From positions 84,920,001 through 84,984,000 of the forward strand of contig CM059583.1 in NCBI GenBank assembly GCA_030407085.1: a DNA stretch of 64,000 nucleotides, written 5' to 3'. Below, in pieces: positions 44,770-55,814 of the stretch. Position numbers and translations under genes: made by a program. Source of the stretch: Trichopria drosophilae. Taxonomy: Eukaryota > Arthropoda > Insecta > Hymenoptera > Diapriidae. The notes beneath the pieces were generated by a model. It was not told the DNA's origin and ran no database searches. It saw only the letters and a list, made by a program, of their open reading frames with translations. Within the stretch, counting starts at the first letter, position 1. Each line of letters opens with the position of its first letter.

Positions 44770-45590
44770 TGTAACGTAGAAAACACATCTATCATGAGAC
44801 TCAACAACGTGGATAACTAAAGGGAGGATTGGTATTCAAGAACCCCGAATATTTCAATTATGCATATTTTCCGAAATTATATTTATTTTTATAGGGAGGA
44901 ATGTTCGAAGAACGATGCATGAGAATTCTTGCACGGAAAGGAAATGCTATCTCCACGCGCCGAAACTTCGGGAATATTCTGTAAAGACGGAAGAAGAAGC
45001 TAGTCGCATAGTGTGCTAAGGAGTCCCTTTCGCCCCGTCCCGCCGACTGGCGGGATCTCGGTGTAGAAGGGGCAAACGGCACTCGCAGTACCATCACCTC
45101 CGCCGCGTGTTATTGGCAGCCGTGGATGAAGTAGGTACGACTGATCATCGACAAAATTACCGACAACCCTGGATACGAGAACTTTTAAGGCTACAAAGTC
45201 GTGTTATATGCCAATCCTTTTTTTTCTTTATAGGCTCAGGGTTTTTCTAATTATTATGCGCATTTCCGATCATCAATCACCGATTTCGCAAGTGAATGTA
45301 AGAGTGTAAAAACGCCAACCGACGTCGTTTCCGGGTATCTGCGTCCAGTCTTCGGTTCGCATTGTAATTCGGCGAATATCTGCCTTTGCCGCGAGTTTTT
45401 ATGTTATTATCTTCCGGGAAATTTTGTTTTCGATGACCAATATTTTGGTCGTATTCTTTGACTTAAAAGTGGATAATTATTGTCGTCTCGTTAAGCGTAA
45501 TCGCGAAATTTGTCGTCTCTCCTAAACTTCTTGTCCTCGTTACTCTCGGAAAGATGTAACGGTTGCGCGCATATTATTTAAACTTTTTTT
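44770..45590 (+). repeat. Truncated diverged copy of the long LTR
   Basis: It starts TGTAACGTAGAAAACACATC and follows the 6789 LTR in order: GAGACTCAACAACG-GGATAACT, GTATTCAAGAACC, TTTCCGAAATTAT and ATAGGGAGGA-TG. Later GGCTACAAAGTCGTG, CTTTGCCGCGAGTTTTTATG, ATCTTCCGGGAAA and CTCGTTACTCTCGGAAAGA are found. The tandem 112-bp units and the region after about 45590 are missing. Confidence 0.7.
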
Positions 45591-47020
45591 TCATCTCTCA
45601 ATAATCTCGCTCCGTCCCATTAGCGCGATTTTTGCCAATTATAATTTTTTGTTATAGATTCACTGAAATCGGAAATAATGTTGAAAATTTGTTATATGAT
45701 TAAATCTCCTCGATATGGATATCTATTATTTTCGAATAGTTATACCGCATTTGTCGGAAGTAGATTCAGATGCTACGCCACTAACGGATTGTCCATTATG
45801 TAGCACGAATCATGGGATTAAAAGTAATTAAGTTCCTAACCAATACATCCCTGCGTTTTTTTATATGTTCAGTATGAAGCATTACTGGCAAAAATAAGTA
45901 AGAAATATCTCCAAAACAAATACAAATAAAATATTATTTCTTTCTCATTGCAAAAATAGATCTGTTGATAAGCAGCGTAGTTGTGAAATGTAGAGTCAAG
46001 ATGTCAAAACCAAAGCCAAAACACAAAACCAATAGTGCAATGTATAAATATCCATTCAGAAGTTTAAAGGGAATCACCAAATTTATTTTGACCCCTTTAT
46101 TTTTGTTTCTTTACCATTTTCAAACTACAAAATGATAGCGCGTCGAACAATTAAACATTCATCACTTCAGAATTTTTCTTTTGACACCACTTATAACTCG
46201 AATCCATTTAAAATTCACATGTCGAGATATTTTTAAAAAGTATGAAAAATACAAGAAAAAAAATCCAGGGTACGAGTGAAATGTAAGAACATCTGAATAA
46301 GAAACTTAAAAAAAATTGTTTATAAAAATGTAAACAAACACGTATTCCTTTATTTTTCAAGTAGAATATTGCATCTCGAAGTTAATTTTTAACATACCAT
46401 CGGTCTGCCTGCATCATTTTACAATTAGATGGATTCCGCATATACTTTTTTTAAAATGCATGCGAGAAATAGATTGGTTACAAAATATGCATAAAAAAGT
46501 CGGCGTTCAAAATTATTAAAAATTGTAAGAAAATGTTCAACTGAAATATTTTTTGGAAGTTAGGTTGAAATAATCAATAATATGCAGAATTACATGTATG
46601 TATTTTTTTTCTGTAAATGGACATCTTATAATTCTCTGGCTGAGTGTGCGATTGTTCTTTATTTATTTTCCCATCAACATTCATTTAAAAGTTGTTGCAT
46701 GACTTCATCAATAAAAAAACTCCAACTTTTTAAAATATTTATCGACAGTTGTCAGTGAAAATACAATGTAAATTCACAATATTATTAATAAAAATTTAAA
46801 TTATTCTTTACCGACAAATAAAAATACTTGTAATAAATAATGTCAAATAGTACATAAGAAGTGTCTTCATTACTTCCTCGTTTTGAAGAATACGTTTCTA
46901 ATTTTATCTATCTTCAAAGTCTGTTCTTTTACAAATAATAATTATGAATTTACATTATTTTTCTCGTCAAACTTGCGATTAATATTTAGAAACTGAAGAG
47001 TCGGAATAGAGGAGACCATT
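45591..47020. other. No gene seen; AT-rich sequence
   Basis: About 1.4 kb, no supported ORF or repeat family. Confidence 0.45.
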
Positions 47021-47091
47021 ATGAGGAAGATGATCCAAGCAGCCCTCTTTTTCGGGATCGCCGTTACAGCCTCCATCCAGATCATCGACGG
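47021..47091 (+). CDS. Candidate first exon encoding a signal peptide
   Basis: ATG at 47021 opens a 23-codon frame, MRKMIQAALFFGIAVTASIQ then IID. It has a basic start, a hydrophobic core (ALFFGIAVTA) and a small-residue cleavage region. It ends two bases into a codon at a consensus donor, GG|GTAAGT (47092). Purine-rich, GC-richer sequence precedes it in an AT-rich setting. That combination is what a small secreted-protein gene's exon 1 looks like. It is on the same strand as the tetraspanin gene and inside its intron. I found no downstream exon, so it could be chance or a relic cut off by the gypsy insertion at 47.3 kb. Confidence 0.4.
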
Positions 47092-47385
47092 GTAAGTCGC
47101 GACCATTTCCTTCCTACACTGCCAAAGGTATCAATTTTCACCCATTTCTCCGTGCATTTCTATAATTATAATTCAAAACGCATCGACTCATATTCCATCT
47201 CGGGTCATTCGCGTACGTTTATGCATGAAGGGATTCCGCGACGTCCTCAGTTCGCCTGCGAATGAGCGAATAAAAAAGCGAAATCAATTATTACGTAAAC
47301 ACAGAACGGCGGGCCAACATTCCGAGGATTCCGAGGATTCCTTGGATGCGACGTAAGGTTCTTCGGTTGATCAGAAACCTCCGAA

Positions 47386-48243
47386 AATGAGTGACGGTAC
47401 TCAGACCAACCTCCGTATGATGAAAAGGATCGAATCCCGAGACGTCATAGGCCAAATTCCCGATTTTCATGGCATTCGCGAAGAGTACCCGGAATTCTAG
47501 GACGCGTGTAAGGACGCGTTGGCGCTACTTTCCGTGGAGGGTTTGCAACTTTTTAAATATCATTTAAGAGGGAAACTGAAGGGAAAGGCGGAGCGTTTCA
47601 GCGCCACCGTCGAGGCGTGTTTACAGGAAATGCGAAACGTTTGTGGTGGGCGCGATGAACCGGATGCGTATCTCATGAAAATCGCGACACTAATCCAAGG
47701 GGAAAACGAGTCAGCCGATGATTTCGGTACGCGTACGACCAAGTTAATGAACGACGGGATCGCAGCCACGAGGGCATTGCCATCTTATGCGGCAGACCTT
47801 CGCCATACTTTTGTAAGGGTTATCGAACAACGGGCATTAGACCATTTTATTGCGGGTCTCAAGGCCATGTTAGAGTTACGAGTGCAGCAGGCGAATCTGA
47901 CGACGCTCTAAAAAGCGATCCAATTAGCGAACGTCGCGGAGCGCAGGTATTTTTCAAAGGACTGCGTGGAAGAATACCGTCGGAAACGTCGCGAGGGAAT
48001 AGACCGATCAGCCGCCGCTTTACTCACGGACGAATAACGTCGTCGTACGGCTGAGCAACGACGCCGCGGGGACGAAGGAGTTTATCGCGCGGACACGTGC
48101 AGCGGCGATGAGTGCACCTATTGTGGAAAATTTAGGCACCTCGAACGAGAATGCGCCATTCGGATACATAACAGCACGAAATGCGAGTACTGTGGGCGCA
48201 TTGGCCATAACCATGACCGGTGTTAGCCCGAAAAAGGGACGAA
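47386..48243 (+). pseudogene. gag: Gypsy gag, decayed
   Basis: From ATG 47386 (MSDGTQTNLR) the frame meets TAG at 47498-47500, continues as the capsid-like core (LLSVEGLQLFKYHLRGKLKGKAERFSA), and meets further stops near 47909 and 48034. Two zinc knuckles close it: CTYCGKFRHLEREC and CEYCGRIGHNHDRC (about 48117-48225), then TAG. Several nonsense changes make it inactive. It is unlike the gag at 11133, so this is a separate gypsy lineage. Confidence 0.8.
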
Positions 48244-48464
48244 AATGAGAAACTGCAAAATCTGAGGGGGCCCCAGGTAAATTCTCGCGACGGCGCTTGT
48301 AACGTGCATGAAACCCCGCATTATTCGTCATACTCACGAGACCATTCGGGTACTAATCGCGGAGGATCCAAGCGCGGGTATCGAGGAAAAAGGGGTCAGA
48401 GGAAGGCCGAAAATTTTGTAAACTCCCAGTACGTTCGGAATCTGACTGGGGTTTCGAGCGATTC

Positions 48465-48975
48465 ATGGATCCAGTCGGAAGGACAAGTGAGAGTGTTGAA
48501 AACCCGAGAGCAGCAGTCCGTCTCGGAGTTGCTGAATTCGCTAAATGTCCGCGATTAGGGATTACGAGTCGCGATCTCCATGGTTTAGAGGGTACGTTCC
48601 TCGTCGATTCAGAGGCGGAAATTAATATTATGAAGCTTTCAAAATTACGCCACAATATGTATCCTGATACCACCTGTAAATACGAGCTTACTGGTATCGA
48701 TGAAGGGGTAATACATACCTTTGGTTGCGCGAAAATTAATTTTAAAGGGCTAAATATTTTGGCTCAAATAGTGTTGGATGATTTTCGGATCTCTGAAAAT
48801 GGCATATTAGGAGATCCCTTCTTACGTGCAAATCGCGTTAAAATAGATTACGACAATGAAATATTCTCAGCGGGAGACAATGAACTGCCGTTTTTCGGGT
48901 CGCGCCGGGTTGAAATTCCCTCGCGAAAAAGACAGGTAGCCCGTATGCAACTTAACAGTTCCCGAGAGTGCAAAA
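48465..48975 (+). pseudogene. pol: Gypsy protease region, decayed
   Basis: The frame includes LEGTFLVDSEAEINIMKLSK, the place of the retropepsin active site (normally D-S/T-G-A). The Asp is kept but Gly is Glu, which should prevent the usual active-site turn. ILGDPFLRANRVKIDYDNEI matches the C-terminal ILGxDFL-like block. It overlaps into the RT frame. Confidence 0.65.
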
Positions 48976-50410
48976 ATGTATACGGCAAAGACAAGCGAAA
49001 GCCGCCCGGAGCAAGTGTTGGCGCTCATGGACTTGAGCACCGTATCTCCGGAAGAGAAAGACCACGTGCGCTCGCTTGTCACTGACCACGCGGAGAGATT
49101 TCATATACCGGGTGAGCCGTGGGGCGCAACTTCCCTTTTCTCGCAACGTATACACACGGTGGACGACGTACCGGTCAAGGTGAAGCGATATCGGCACCCA
49201 CCCGCTATTAAGGAAGAGATGCAGCGACTCGTTGCCAAACAGCTGGCCGCGGGAATAGTGGAGCCATCCATGTCTCCTTATGACTTGCCCGCTTGGGTCG
49301 TACCGAATAAATCGGGGCCTAACGGCGAAAAAAATGGAGACTTGTAATCGATTTTCGCAGTTTAAACGAGAAGACGATCAGCGATGCTTACCCTATACCG
49401 AATATCACGGATATTTTATATCAGTTGGGTCAAGCCACGTATTTTACGACCCTTGATCTAAAATCGGGGTTTCATCAAATTCGTTTGGACAAAAGAGACG
49501 CACCAAAAACAGCGTTCTCAACGCCCTTTGGGCATTACCAATATACGCGTATGCTCATGGGTATAAAAAACGGGCCAAGTTCTTTCCAACGGTTAATGGA
49601 CTTAGCATTGATGGGCTTACAGGGCATCGCAATGCTAGTCTATCTAGACATCGTCGCTAAAAACTTAGAGGAGCATGAGAAGAAATTTACGCGTCTCATG
49701 CATCGTCTAGCCAATGCAAGTGCAACTTTTTGTGGAAGGAAGCAAACTACTTGGGCCACATTGTCAACGAAAATATTGTTACACCCGACCCGCGAAACCT
49801 CGAAGCTGTACGAAACTTTTCACAGCCCAAAAACCCAAAACACAAAAAACAATTTTTGGGTCTCGCGGGATATTACAGGCGGTTCATACAGGATTTTGCA
49901 AAAATCGCTCACCCCCTTAATATCCTGCTGCGGAAAAATGTTCCTTTTGAGTGGAAACAGGAGCAAACTGAGGCATTCGAAACCTTAAAGGAAAAATTGT
50001 GCAGTGACCCAATTTTACGATTACCCGATTTCTCCCGACCTTTCATTGTGACTACCAACGCGTCAGGATACGCGTTAGGTGCGGTCCTATCTCAAGCAGA
50101 ACTTGGAAAGTATTTGCCCGTGGCTTTTGCATCCAAAAGTTTGAAGGGTGCTAAACTTCGTTACCCGCCGATCGACAAAGAAATGCTTGGAGTGTTATTC
50201 GGGGTAAAACAATTTCGGCCCTATGTATACGGTCGGAAATTCTTGATTATTACCGACCATAATCCACTGGAAGCTCTGAAACATTTAAAAAATTGTACCA
50301 CTCGCCTCCATCGCCTCGGGACAAAGCTTAAGGATTATGACTGTGGCGTCAAATACAACCCTGGAAGGTGCAACGTTAACGCCGACGCAGTGTCCCGAAA
50401 CCCTACCGTT
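48976..50410 (+). pseudogene. pol: Gypsy reverse transcriptase and RNase H, decayed
   Basis: RT begins near 49030 and reads VKVKRYRHPPAIKEEMQRLV and IVEPSMSPYDLPAWVVP. A frameshift in an A-run near 49330 follows. Then come FTTLDLKSGFHQIRLDKRDA and FGHYQYTRMLMGIKNGPSSF. The catalytic YLDD box is damaged: the sequence is MLVYLDIVAKNLEEHEKKF, with one Asp and neighbours lost. A further frameshift near 49735 leads to ANYLGHIVNENIVTPDPRN, GYYRRFIQDFAKIAHPLN and the RNase H part. In RNase H the first catalytic Asp is Asn (FIVTTNASGYALGAVLSQ), while TDHNPLEAL and NADAVSRNP remain. It cannot be active. Confidence 0.9.
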
Positions 50411-51208
50411 GGAGTGCACGAAGATTTCGACAATATAAGCGACCATGAGGAAATCGAAACCCTCGCAAATCGTCAAGTGCTTCGCCTTCGAAAGAAAAAA
50501 CCGAATCCACGTGGAAGCAAACGTCGAAAGGAATTTCACCAATACCCTACACGACCACGATCTAGTTCACGGATAATCCAAGCGATCTCAAAAAACGACG
50601 CGAAGATAAAAACGTTACCGCCACCCCCCGAGGCAAGGGGTGTGACTACGAAAATGCCGCCAAAATCAAAGCGACAGTCGACAGGATCAACGCAGAGTAA
50701 ACACTGGGCGTGGGTACCTGTCGAGGACGATATACAACAATCTCCTGAGCGGTCAAGAGAACCCAGAAGAACGCGGTCAGGGTTAAAATACCTGAGGGAT
50801 GCCCCTTGGAACTCGCCTATAACGCGTGGAATACAGCCTGACGAGCAAAAACTCGCGAGCGGAGACCCAACAGCGGCGCTGTCGGTGAACGAATATCGTT
50901 TGGACGACACCGTAATCAAGGACACTTATTCCATAGACGGGCATTCCGGAGCATCCCACGATATCATATCAGAAATCAGGAGATCCATTAATACCCGAAA
51001 TGACGATTACCGAATGCGGTGGGAGGGTCGTATGGAGTTCTGGCCTGTCGAAAATGTCATACCAGAAACGGACGAAACAGCGTCTAATGTCGATTACTCT
51101 CGCGAAAAAGAGGGAAATAGAACACCCTCCCCCGAAAAAGTAGACGGTCGACAAACTTCATCATCGAATAAAATGAATTTTCCGTCTATTATCCGAACCC
51201 GGCTCTAA
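50411..51208 (+). pseudogene. Low-complexity C-terminal extension after RNase H
   Basis: The frame from RNase H stays open for about 265 codons of charged, Arg/Ser/Pro-rich sequence (PNPRGSKRRKEFHQYPTRPRS; later SPERSREPRRTRSGLKYLRD) to TAA. No integrase zinc finger or DDE core is seen in it. It may be a linker of this element's lineage, since it remains open in an otherwise decayed pol. Confidence 0.55.
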
Positions 51209-52044
51209 ACAGCGCATCCGGGTAGAATTTAACATCGAGCGACTGGAGAGCGATCTCGGAAACAGCGAGAGCTCGGAAACAGCAGAGCATAAGAAAAATC
51301 GTCGTAAGAAGAAGTTGCGAACGGCCGAGGAGGAACCCGGAGAACGTTGCGAACGACACATTGCACAGCGCAGCTAGCTCCGTAAAAGAAAAGGGTTCGC
51401 AACGTGTAGCGCGGACGAGAAGGAGAATAGGGAGAGGAACGGTATAGGCAGCGAAGTTGCAGGGAACACACCGTCTCGCCACCCGTGCCATACTGGCAAC
51501 GGAGCGACCCCCTCTCTACGCCGCGCAGATAGATAGAAAGGACGAGTAGATAAGAAGACATATATTACACCCGCTACGTATAATTCAAGTAGCGAAATGC
51601 ATTTACCATCCACTTGTGTAAGTACATGCCATGACGGGCAGGGAGGTATTGAGGTCAGAGTGGTCCCTTCCCCAGTCCCCGAGTGGCAAGAGAACTTTAG
51701 GGGAACACGTAGTGACGGTTCCTCGCGTAACGGTGGGTCTGGCAGTCTAAAACGGACTGAGCCCCGAATTTCCCTTCCGCGTCACGCGTAAGCGATGACG
51801 CGTGCCATGAGGAGAGTATGTCACTTGATTATCGGAAAGATTATCCAAGGTCGAAGTGACACGTTCGACCGAAAGTAAGGACCGAACATCTCCCTTGTAT
51901 AATTATCAGCTGGACAAAAATTGTGCCGAACCTTTCGTGTTACTAGTCCGCGATGAGGAAACTGTCCAGGACGGAAATTTCCTGTTTGACTTCCTCATAA
52001 AGGTGCACCAACTGCAGATGACTCCAGGATAACTCCGACTCCCG
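51209..52044 (+). other. Rest of the gypsy-associated region, no intact gene
   Basis: Short charged frames (for example 51220-51370, Arg/Glu/Lys-rich) and a frame at 51597-51791 could be fragments of the same polyprotein. No domain is recognised. Confidence 0.4.
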
Positions 52045-52530
52045 TTGCTCGAACTCGGATGCTTCAACGAATGCGCCGAACCAAAGTTTACACGTGAAAT
52101 TCTTACCTCTCCGCATGCCTACGCGAACGACAATCACATATGTCTCTTTCCATTACACTATGAGGTGAACGTTTGTGTTCACCATAACGAGGACCCGATA
52201 AGGACGCGATATTATCATATCAAAATTTCCAATACGGCCAGGTGGTATCATTTACACCTGGAGATAGAGCATTATACTCCATATAGGAAAATCGCGTACC
52301 CGGGAACGCCTGATGCTGGCGCTGGTCCGTTGGACGATGGCGACAGCCCATCCGAAGACGAGGGCAACGACTCGCCCTCGAATAATGGCGAAAACAGCCA
52401 GTCCAGCACCGAGGGTCCCGCCGGTAGACCCTTACCAGATTCGTCCTCCGACATTCAGGAGGAATCAGAGTCGGAAGTTTCCGTTGATAATGGGAATGAC
52501 TCGCCGGAAGCTGGCGAGCCCATTATATAA
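52045..52530 (+). CDS. Unrecognised gypsy-associated ORF with acidic tail
   Basis: 161 codons to TAA; the first ATG may not be the true start because the frame is part of a decayed element. The first half has a regular hydrophobic pattern with many His and Tyr (HICLFPLHYEVNVCVHHNED, ARWYHLHLEIEHYTPYRKIA). The second half is Asp/Glu/Ser/Gly-rich (DDGDSPSEDEGNDSPSNNGE). It lies between the RNase H-containing pol and the macro-domain-like piece, in the same frame as the latter, so the two may once have been one protein. Function unknown. Confidence 0.4.
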   Translation: MLELGCFNECAEPKFTREILTSPHAYANDNHICLFPLHYEVNVCVHHNEDPIRTRYYHIKISNTARWYHLHLEIEHYTPYRKIAYPGTPDAGAGPLDDGDSPSEDEGNDSPSNNGENSQSSTEGPAGRPLPDSSSDIQEESESEVSVDNGNDSPEAGEPII

Positions 52531-52770
52531 TTTTCCAAGCACCATCTAACCTGTGAAAAAGGGCACATCGCTTTTTTCACTACTGCAGACTGTCTCCTTG
52601 ACAGCGAAGTGGGTCAATTGCTTGTAGAGAAATCCTTAATAACTAAGGATAATTTAGTCCAAGGCAGTCCCAAAATTGGCGAAGTCGTAGTAGTCAAGTC
52701 GGGAAAGTATTTGATATTCGCGCTAATAGTACAAAATCTATTGGAGAACGAGCATCTAACGCTGCCATAA
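52531..52770 (+). pseudogene. Possible macro-domain-like fragment of the gypsy element
   Basis: After the TAA at 52528-52530 the same frame stays open for about 79 codons to TAA at 52768-52770: GHIAFFTTADCLLDSEVGQL, then KIGEVVVVKSGKYLIFALIV. The pattern (H-I, x-S/T-A-D-C, L-I, G-V-V, K-Y-x-I-F) recalls the macro-domain-like segment that I remember between RNase H and integrase in some insect gypsy polyproteins. This is a memory-based resemblance, not a search result. The segment stops before the second half of such a domain, and no integrase follows. Confidence 0.35.
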
Positions 52771-52784
52771 CATCTAGCATAAAG

Positions 52785-53442
52785 CAATTAAATCGGAAAA
52801 TTATGGAATCCGGGGTCACCACGTATTATATATATCAGAGAAAAATGACATTTTAAAATTATTTATTACATATGGGGTAAAATTCCTCAAGTGTCCTAAC
52901 TAAAAATCCGATAACGTCGAATCGTCTCTATTTATTTTACCAGATAGATGCCAGTCAAACAAGCATTCTCAAATTATTTTCAAATTTTTAAAACCACAGT
53001 TAACCGTTGTAGAATTTTTTCTTAATTTCACGATATGATAAAATGCTAATTTTTAAATGGATGTACCTTTTTTTATACTAATCGGATTGGAAAAATAAAA
53101 AATGCGATTTCTTCGTCTTGAAACGTACTTTTATGTAAATTTAATCAATTTTTAGCAAAATCAAAATTTCATCAAAATTTTCGTAAATGAAAAATAAAAA
53201 CGATTTTTTTTTTAAAGATGGGGTATTTTTTTTTAAGTAGTCTAGAAAGAAAGCTGAGAACTTTTCCTAACAGACCACAAAGTTTCAAATAGGCGTTGTT
53301 TGTTGTTCTCGATAAATTAAATAAAACGTCAATACCTAACAGCCTCGCCGCATCACATTGTACCAGAAACGTGCAGGTTCGAACAAATTCGAGTGTCGTT
53401 TAACACAAATTGGTTTATTACAAATTTTTGTGTCTTATACAT
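52785..53442. other. No gene seen; AT-rich sequence up to the solo LTR
   Basis: About 660 bp with no supported ORF. TACAT at 53438-53442 is the left target duplication of the solo LTR. Confidence 0.45.
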
Positions 53443-53752
53443 TGTTACGTACCGGTGGTACGTAGCGTCCGTCCCACCCACATTGTATCATATAATTTAA
53501 TAAATAAAATCTAATTCTTCAACGTGTGAATATGCACGAGCTGCTCTATCCAACGGAAGTCGAAGTGCAGCCTCAGCATATTCACACGGTTGGAAAAGTT
53601 ATGCGACGACGAGCTCCGATGGGCTCTCGTTTCGAGACCGCATCGGAGAAGTCAGTACAGAGTCAGTGAGCGACCTTTAGACTTAATCATTTCATTTTTT
53701 ATTCCTCCCCGCCCCACCGCTCGCACTGTTGCGTACCATTAGGAACGTAACA
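53443..53752 (+). repeat. 310-bp solo LTR with TACAT target duplication
   Basis: It starts TGTTACGTACC, ends GGAACGTAACA, and is flanked by TACAT on both sides (53438-53442 and 53753-53757). The ends are inverted (TGTTACGT / ACGTAACA). A palindrome, TACGTACC-ggt-GGTACGTA, opens it. Inside is a larger imperfect hairpin (CAACGTGTGAATATGC near 53520 and its inverse near 53577) and AATAAATAAA near 53501. It is a different family from the 3.3-kb LTRs. Recombination between two LTRs presumably removed the rest. Confidence 0.88.
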
Positions 53753-53758
53753 TACATA

Positions 53759-53836
53759 ATGAACTTTGGAGGCTGTAACGCGCTGCCTGTCTTAGAATAT
53801 TAGCCCCTATAGCGTGTTACAGCCTCCAAAGTTCAT
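53759..53836. repeat. Hairpin with 26-bp arms
   Basis: ATGAACTTTGGAGGCTGTAA-CGCGCT at 53759-53784 is matched by its reverse complement at 53811-53836 with one mismatch and a 26-bp loop. It may be the closely spaced ends of a tiny element. Confidence 0.85.
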
Positions 53837-54081
53837 CATACCACTACCACATACTCACACCGGAGGATTTATACAGATGCGCTAAAAAGAATTGTAAAGA
53901 AACTGATATTCTTTATAGTAACAAGACGAATCTAGTTGGTACTGGTGAGAATCTTAAAACAAGGTTTGATGCAGGTCTTACCATCCCAGGAACATTACAA
54001 TACCAAGCCTTTATTCCCGCTGAAGACGGAAAATTATATCTTAAAAAGGTTTCGACATCTGCGAAATACATAATTTTTTAA
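53797..54081 (+). pseudogene. Orphan ORF fragment
   Basis: Open for about 94 codons after TAG-like stops near 53790 to TAA at 54079-54081. It reads LTPEDLYRCAKKNCKETDIL, then NLVGTGENLKTRFDAGLTIP and AEDGKLYLKKVSTSAKYIIF. Codon-like regularity and the absence of low complexity suggest a true but truncated coding sequence. I do not recognise the family. No start codon fits, since the upstream part is the hairpin. Confidence 0.35.
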
Positions 54082-54198
54082 CAATAAGGGAAGAATAAAG
54101 TTCAAAAACGAAAAATACAGACATCGACAACCGAGACGTTAAAAATGAGATGACGTTGCTGCAACCTTATAAATGCCGATTAAAAAAAAAACAAAATC

Positions 54199-54272
54199 GG
54201 CTTCTTGGCTCGGGCGGTTAACGCACTGGACTACGAAGTCGTAGGTCGTGAGTTCGATCCTCGTCTGGTGAA
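54199..54272 (+). tRNA. tRNA-like sequence, probably a pseudogene or SINE head (Arg-like)
   Basis: An A-box-like TGGCTCGGGCGGTTAACGC and a B box GAGTTCGATCC are spaced as in a tRNA, and CTACGAA sits where the anticodon loop should be (ACG, Arg). D- and anticodon-stem pairing is poor, with CTGGA not matched by GTCGT. I therefore think it is a tRNA-derived repeat or pseudogene rather than a working tRNA. Confidence 0.4.
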
Positions 54273-54784
54273 CAATTTTTCGATTTCGTTTTCAAGCAGC
54301 AGCTCGATGTTGGTAAGACGAGCCACGTTGTTTGTGTTTACGTTTCGAAAGTATTGTTTATCTGGCGGAAATCGACTCAGGACCGCTGCTGTACTTGGTG
54401 TAGGTTTCTGCAGTCCTACATTTCATACACAAATGTGAAGTATGGCGCCATCTTTCTAAATCGATCTGCAGCTCTCGCAAAATTATATTAAATAAGACGG
54501 TAATTCAGTAAAAAAGGGCGATTCGAAATTAGAATTTTGAAAAACAATTTTTCAAAATATGGCCGCCATTTTGTTAATTTTCAAAATTAACGCGCATGCC
54601 CCGTGATTTAGCCGATTCATCGCATTTCGTTTCCCGTTTTGTCTATTTTGTCTCGCATTTCGGCTGTCGATACTAGAGGGAGGCACGTCTCGGGCTATCA
54701 TCTCTCCCGGATATCTACATATGACGAATTTGCATTTGCCTGTTAACCAATCGCACCTGCTCGACACGCATAGCGGAACTATAA

Positions 54785-55785
54785 TTGGCGAAGAGGCGGA
54801 GCACACCAGGCCGATGCTGCGACCACCCATTCTCGGCCGCTTTCCTACCACTCAAGTGGGATTCTTTAAAAATAAGCAGCTGTGGTTCGCTTGAAGAATT
54901 CGGCTTCGTTAAACGAAAGCGAAATTTCAAAAATTCTCCGTACGATACGAGCCCGCTACCGGCATCGAGTCGCCGTAAGACACTTTTGTCTAGCATACCA
55001 ATCTCAATGCAACAAATGCAGTAAGCACTGACACTCGCAATTTAACGAGCAGACGAATCTATCACTGCCTCTGTCACGGCTTCCTTAAGACCGGCTATTG
55101 ACGATTGCGCGAAAGAAATAGTCGAGGTCAAGACTATTGTAAACGGTGAATTTACATCTCATCTCGCTTCACTTAATCCTAAAATTGAAGTCCAAGACCA
55201 GACAATAAAAAAGATGGCCGCTAAATTAGAGGTTCAAGACAATATATTGAAGCGGAAGAATTTAGTTACAACTGGCTTTCAACCTAAGCCCTGCTCGCTA
55301 AGAGAATTTCTGACCTCGAAGTTGGTAGGTGCAATAACCTCTGGCAGAAAAATTCGTACGAATCCCCTCGTTATACTGGCAGAAGTTGTCTATGAGGACG
55401 ACAAATTTAAGATTTTTGCCACAAAAATAGGTCTTGAAGGACACCGCTATTTATATTAATTCGGACTATGCCAACAATGAACGCGTCGTTGCTTTCAAAG
55501 CTAGAGTAGCCCGCTGCGTTGCCACTGCTAAAATCTTTAAAAAAGAAGGGGGACAGAATCACCGTACATAACGTCTGGTTTGATTGGTCGGAGACGGATC
55601 AAGATTTTATGCTGCGCCGCAATGGGCCGAAGTCGGAAAGAAGATCCGCTTCATCAACTCGTTCGATATGGAAACAACTTCTGCGATTTCATCGAGTCAT
55701 CAAAATTTATAAATCCCCCCGTCTTCGTCCTCGAAGAGTCACCACGCCGCCTAGCGGTGCCTCAAGGTCGTCTTTTTGGCGTACC
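54785..55785 (+). pseudogene. LINE ORF1, decayed
   Basis: One frame, broken by TAA at 55022 and another shortly after, carries EEFGFVKRKRNFKNSPYDTS. A helical, coiled-coil-like part follows (DDCAKEIVEVKTIVNGEFTS, IEVQDQTIKKMAAKLEVQDN). Then a frame change leads to SDYANNERVVAFKARVARCV. This layout (basic N-terminus, coiled coil, RNA-binding part) is usual for ORF1 proteins that coat the LINE RNA. Inactive. Confidence 0.6.
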
Positions 55786-55814
55786 AAAATCCATTTTACG
55801 AATTAAAAAATCTA

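Noticed and set aside
54199..54272. A functional tRNA-Arg gene
   Set aside because: A and B boxes are present but the D and anticodon stems do not pair, so I list it only as tRNA-like.
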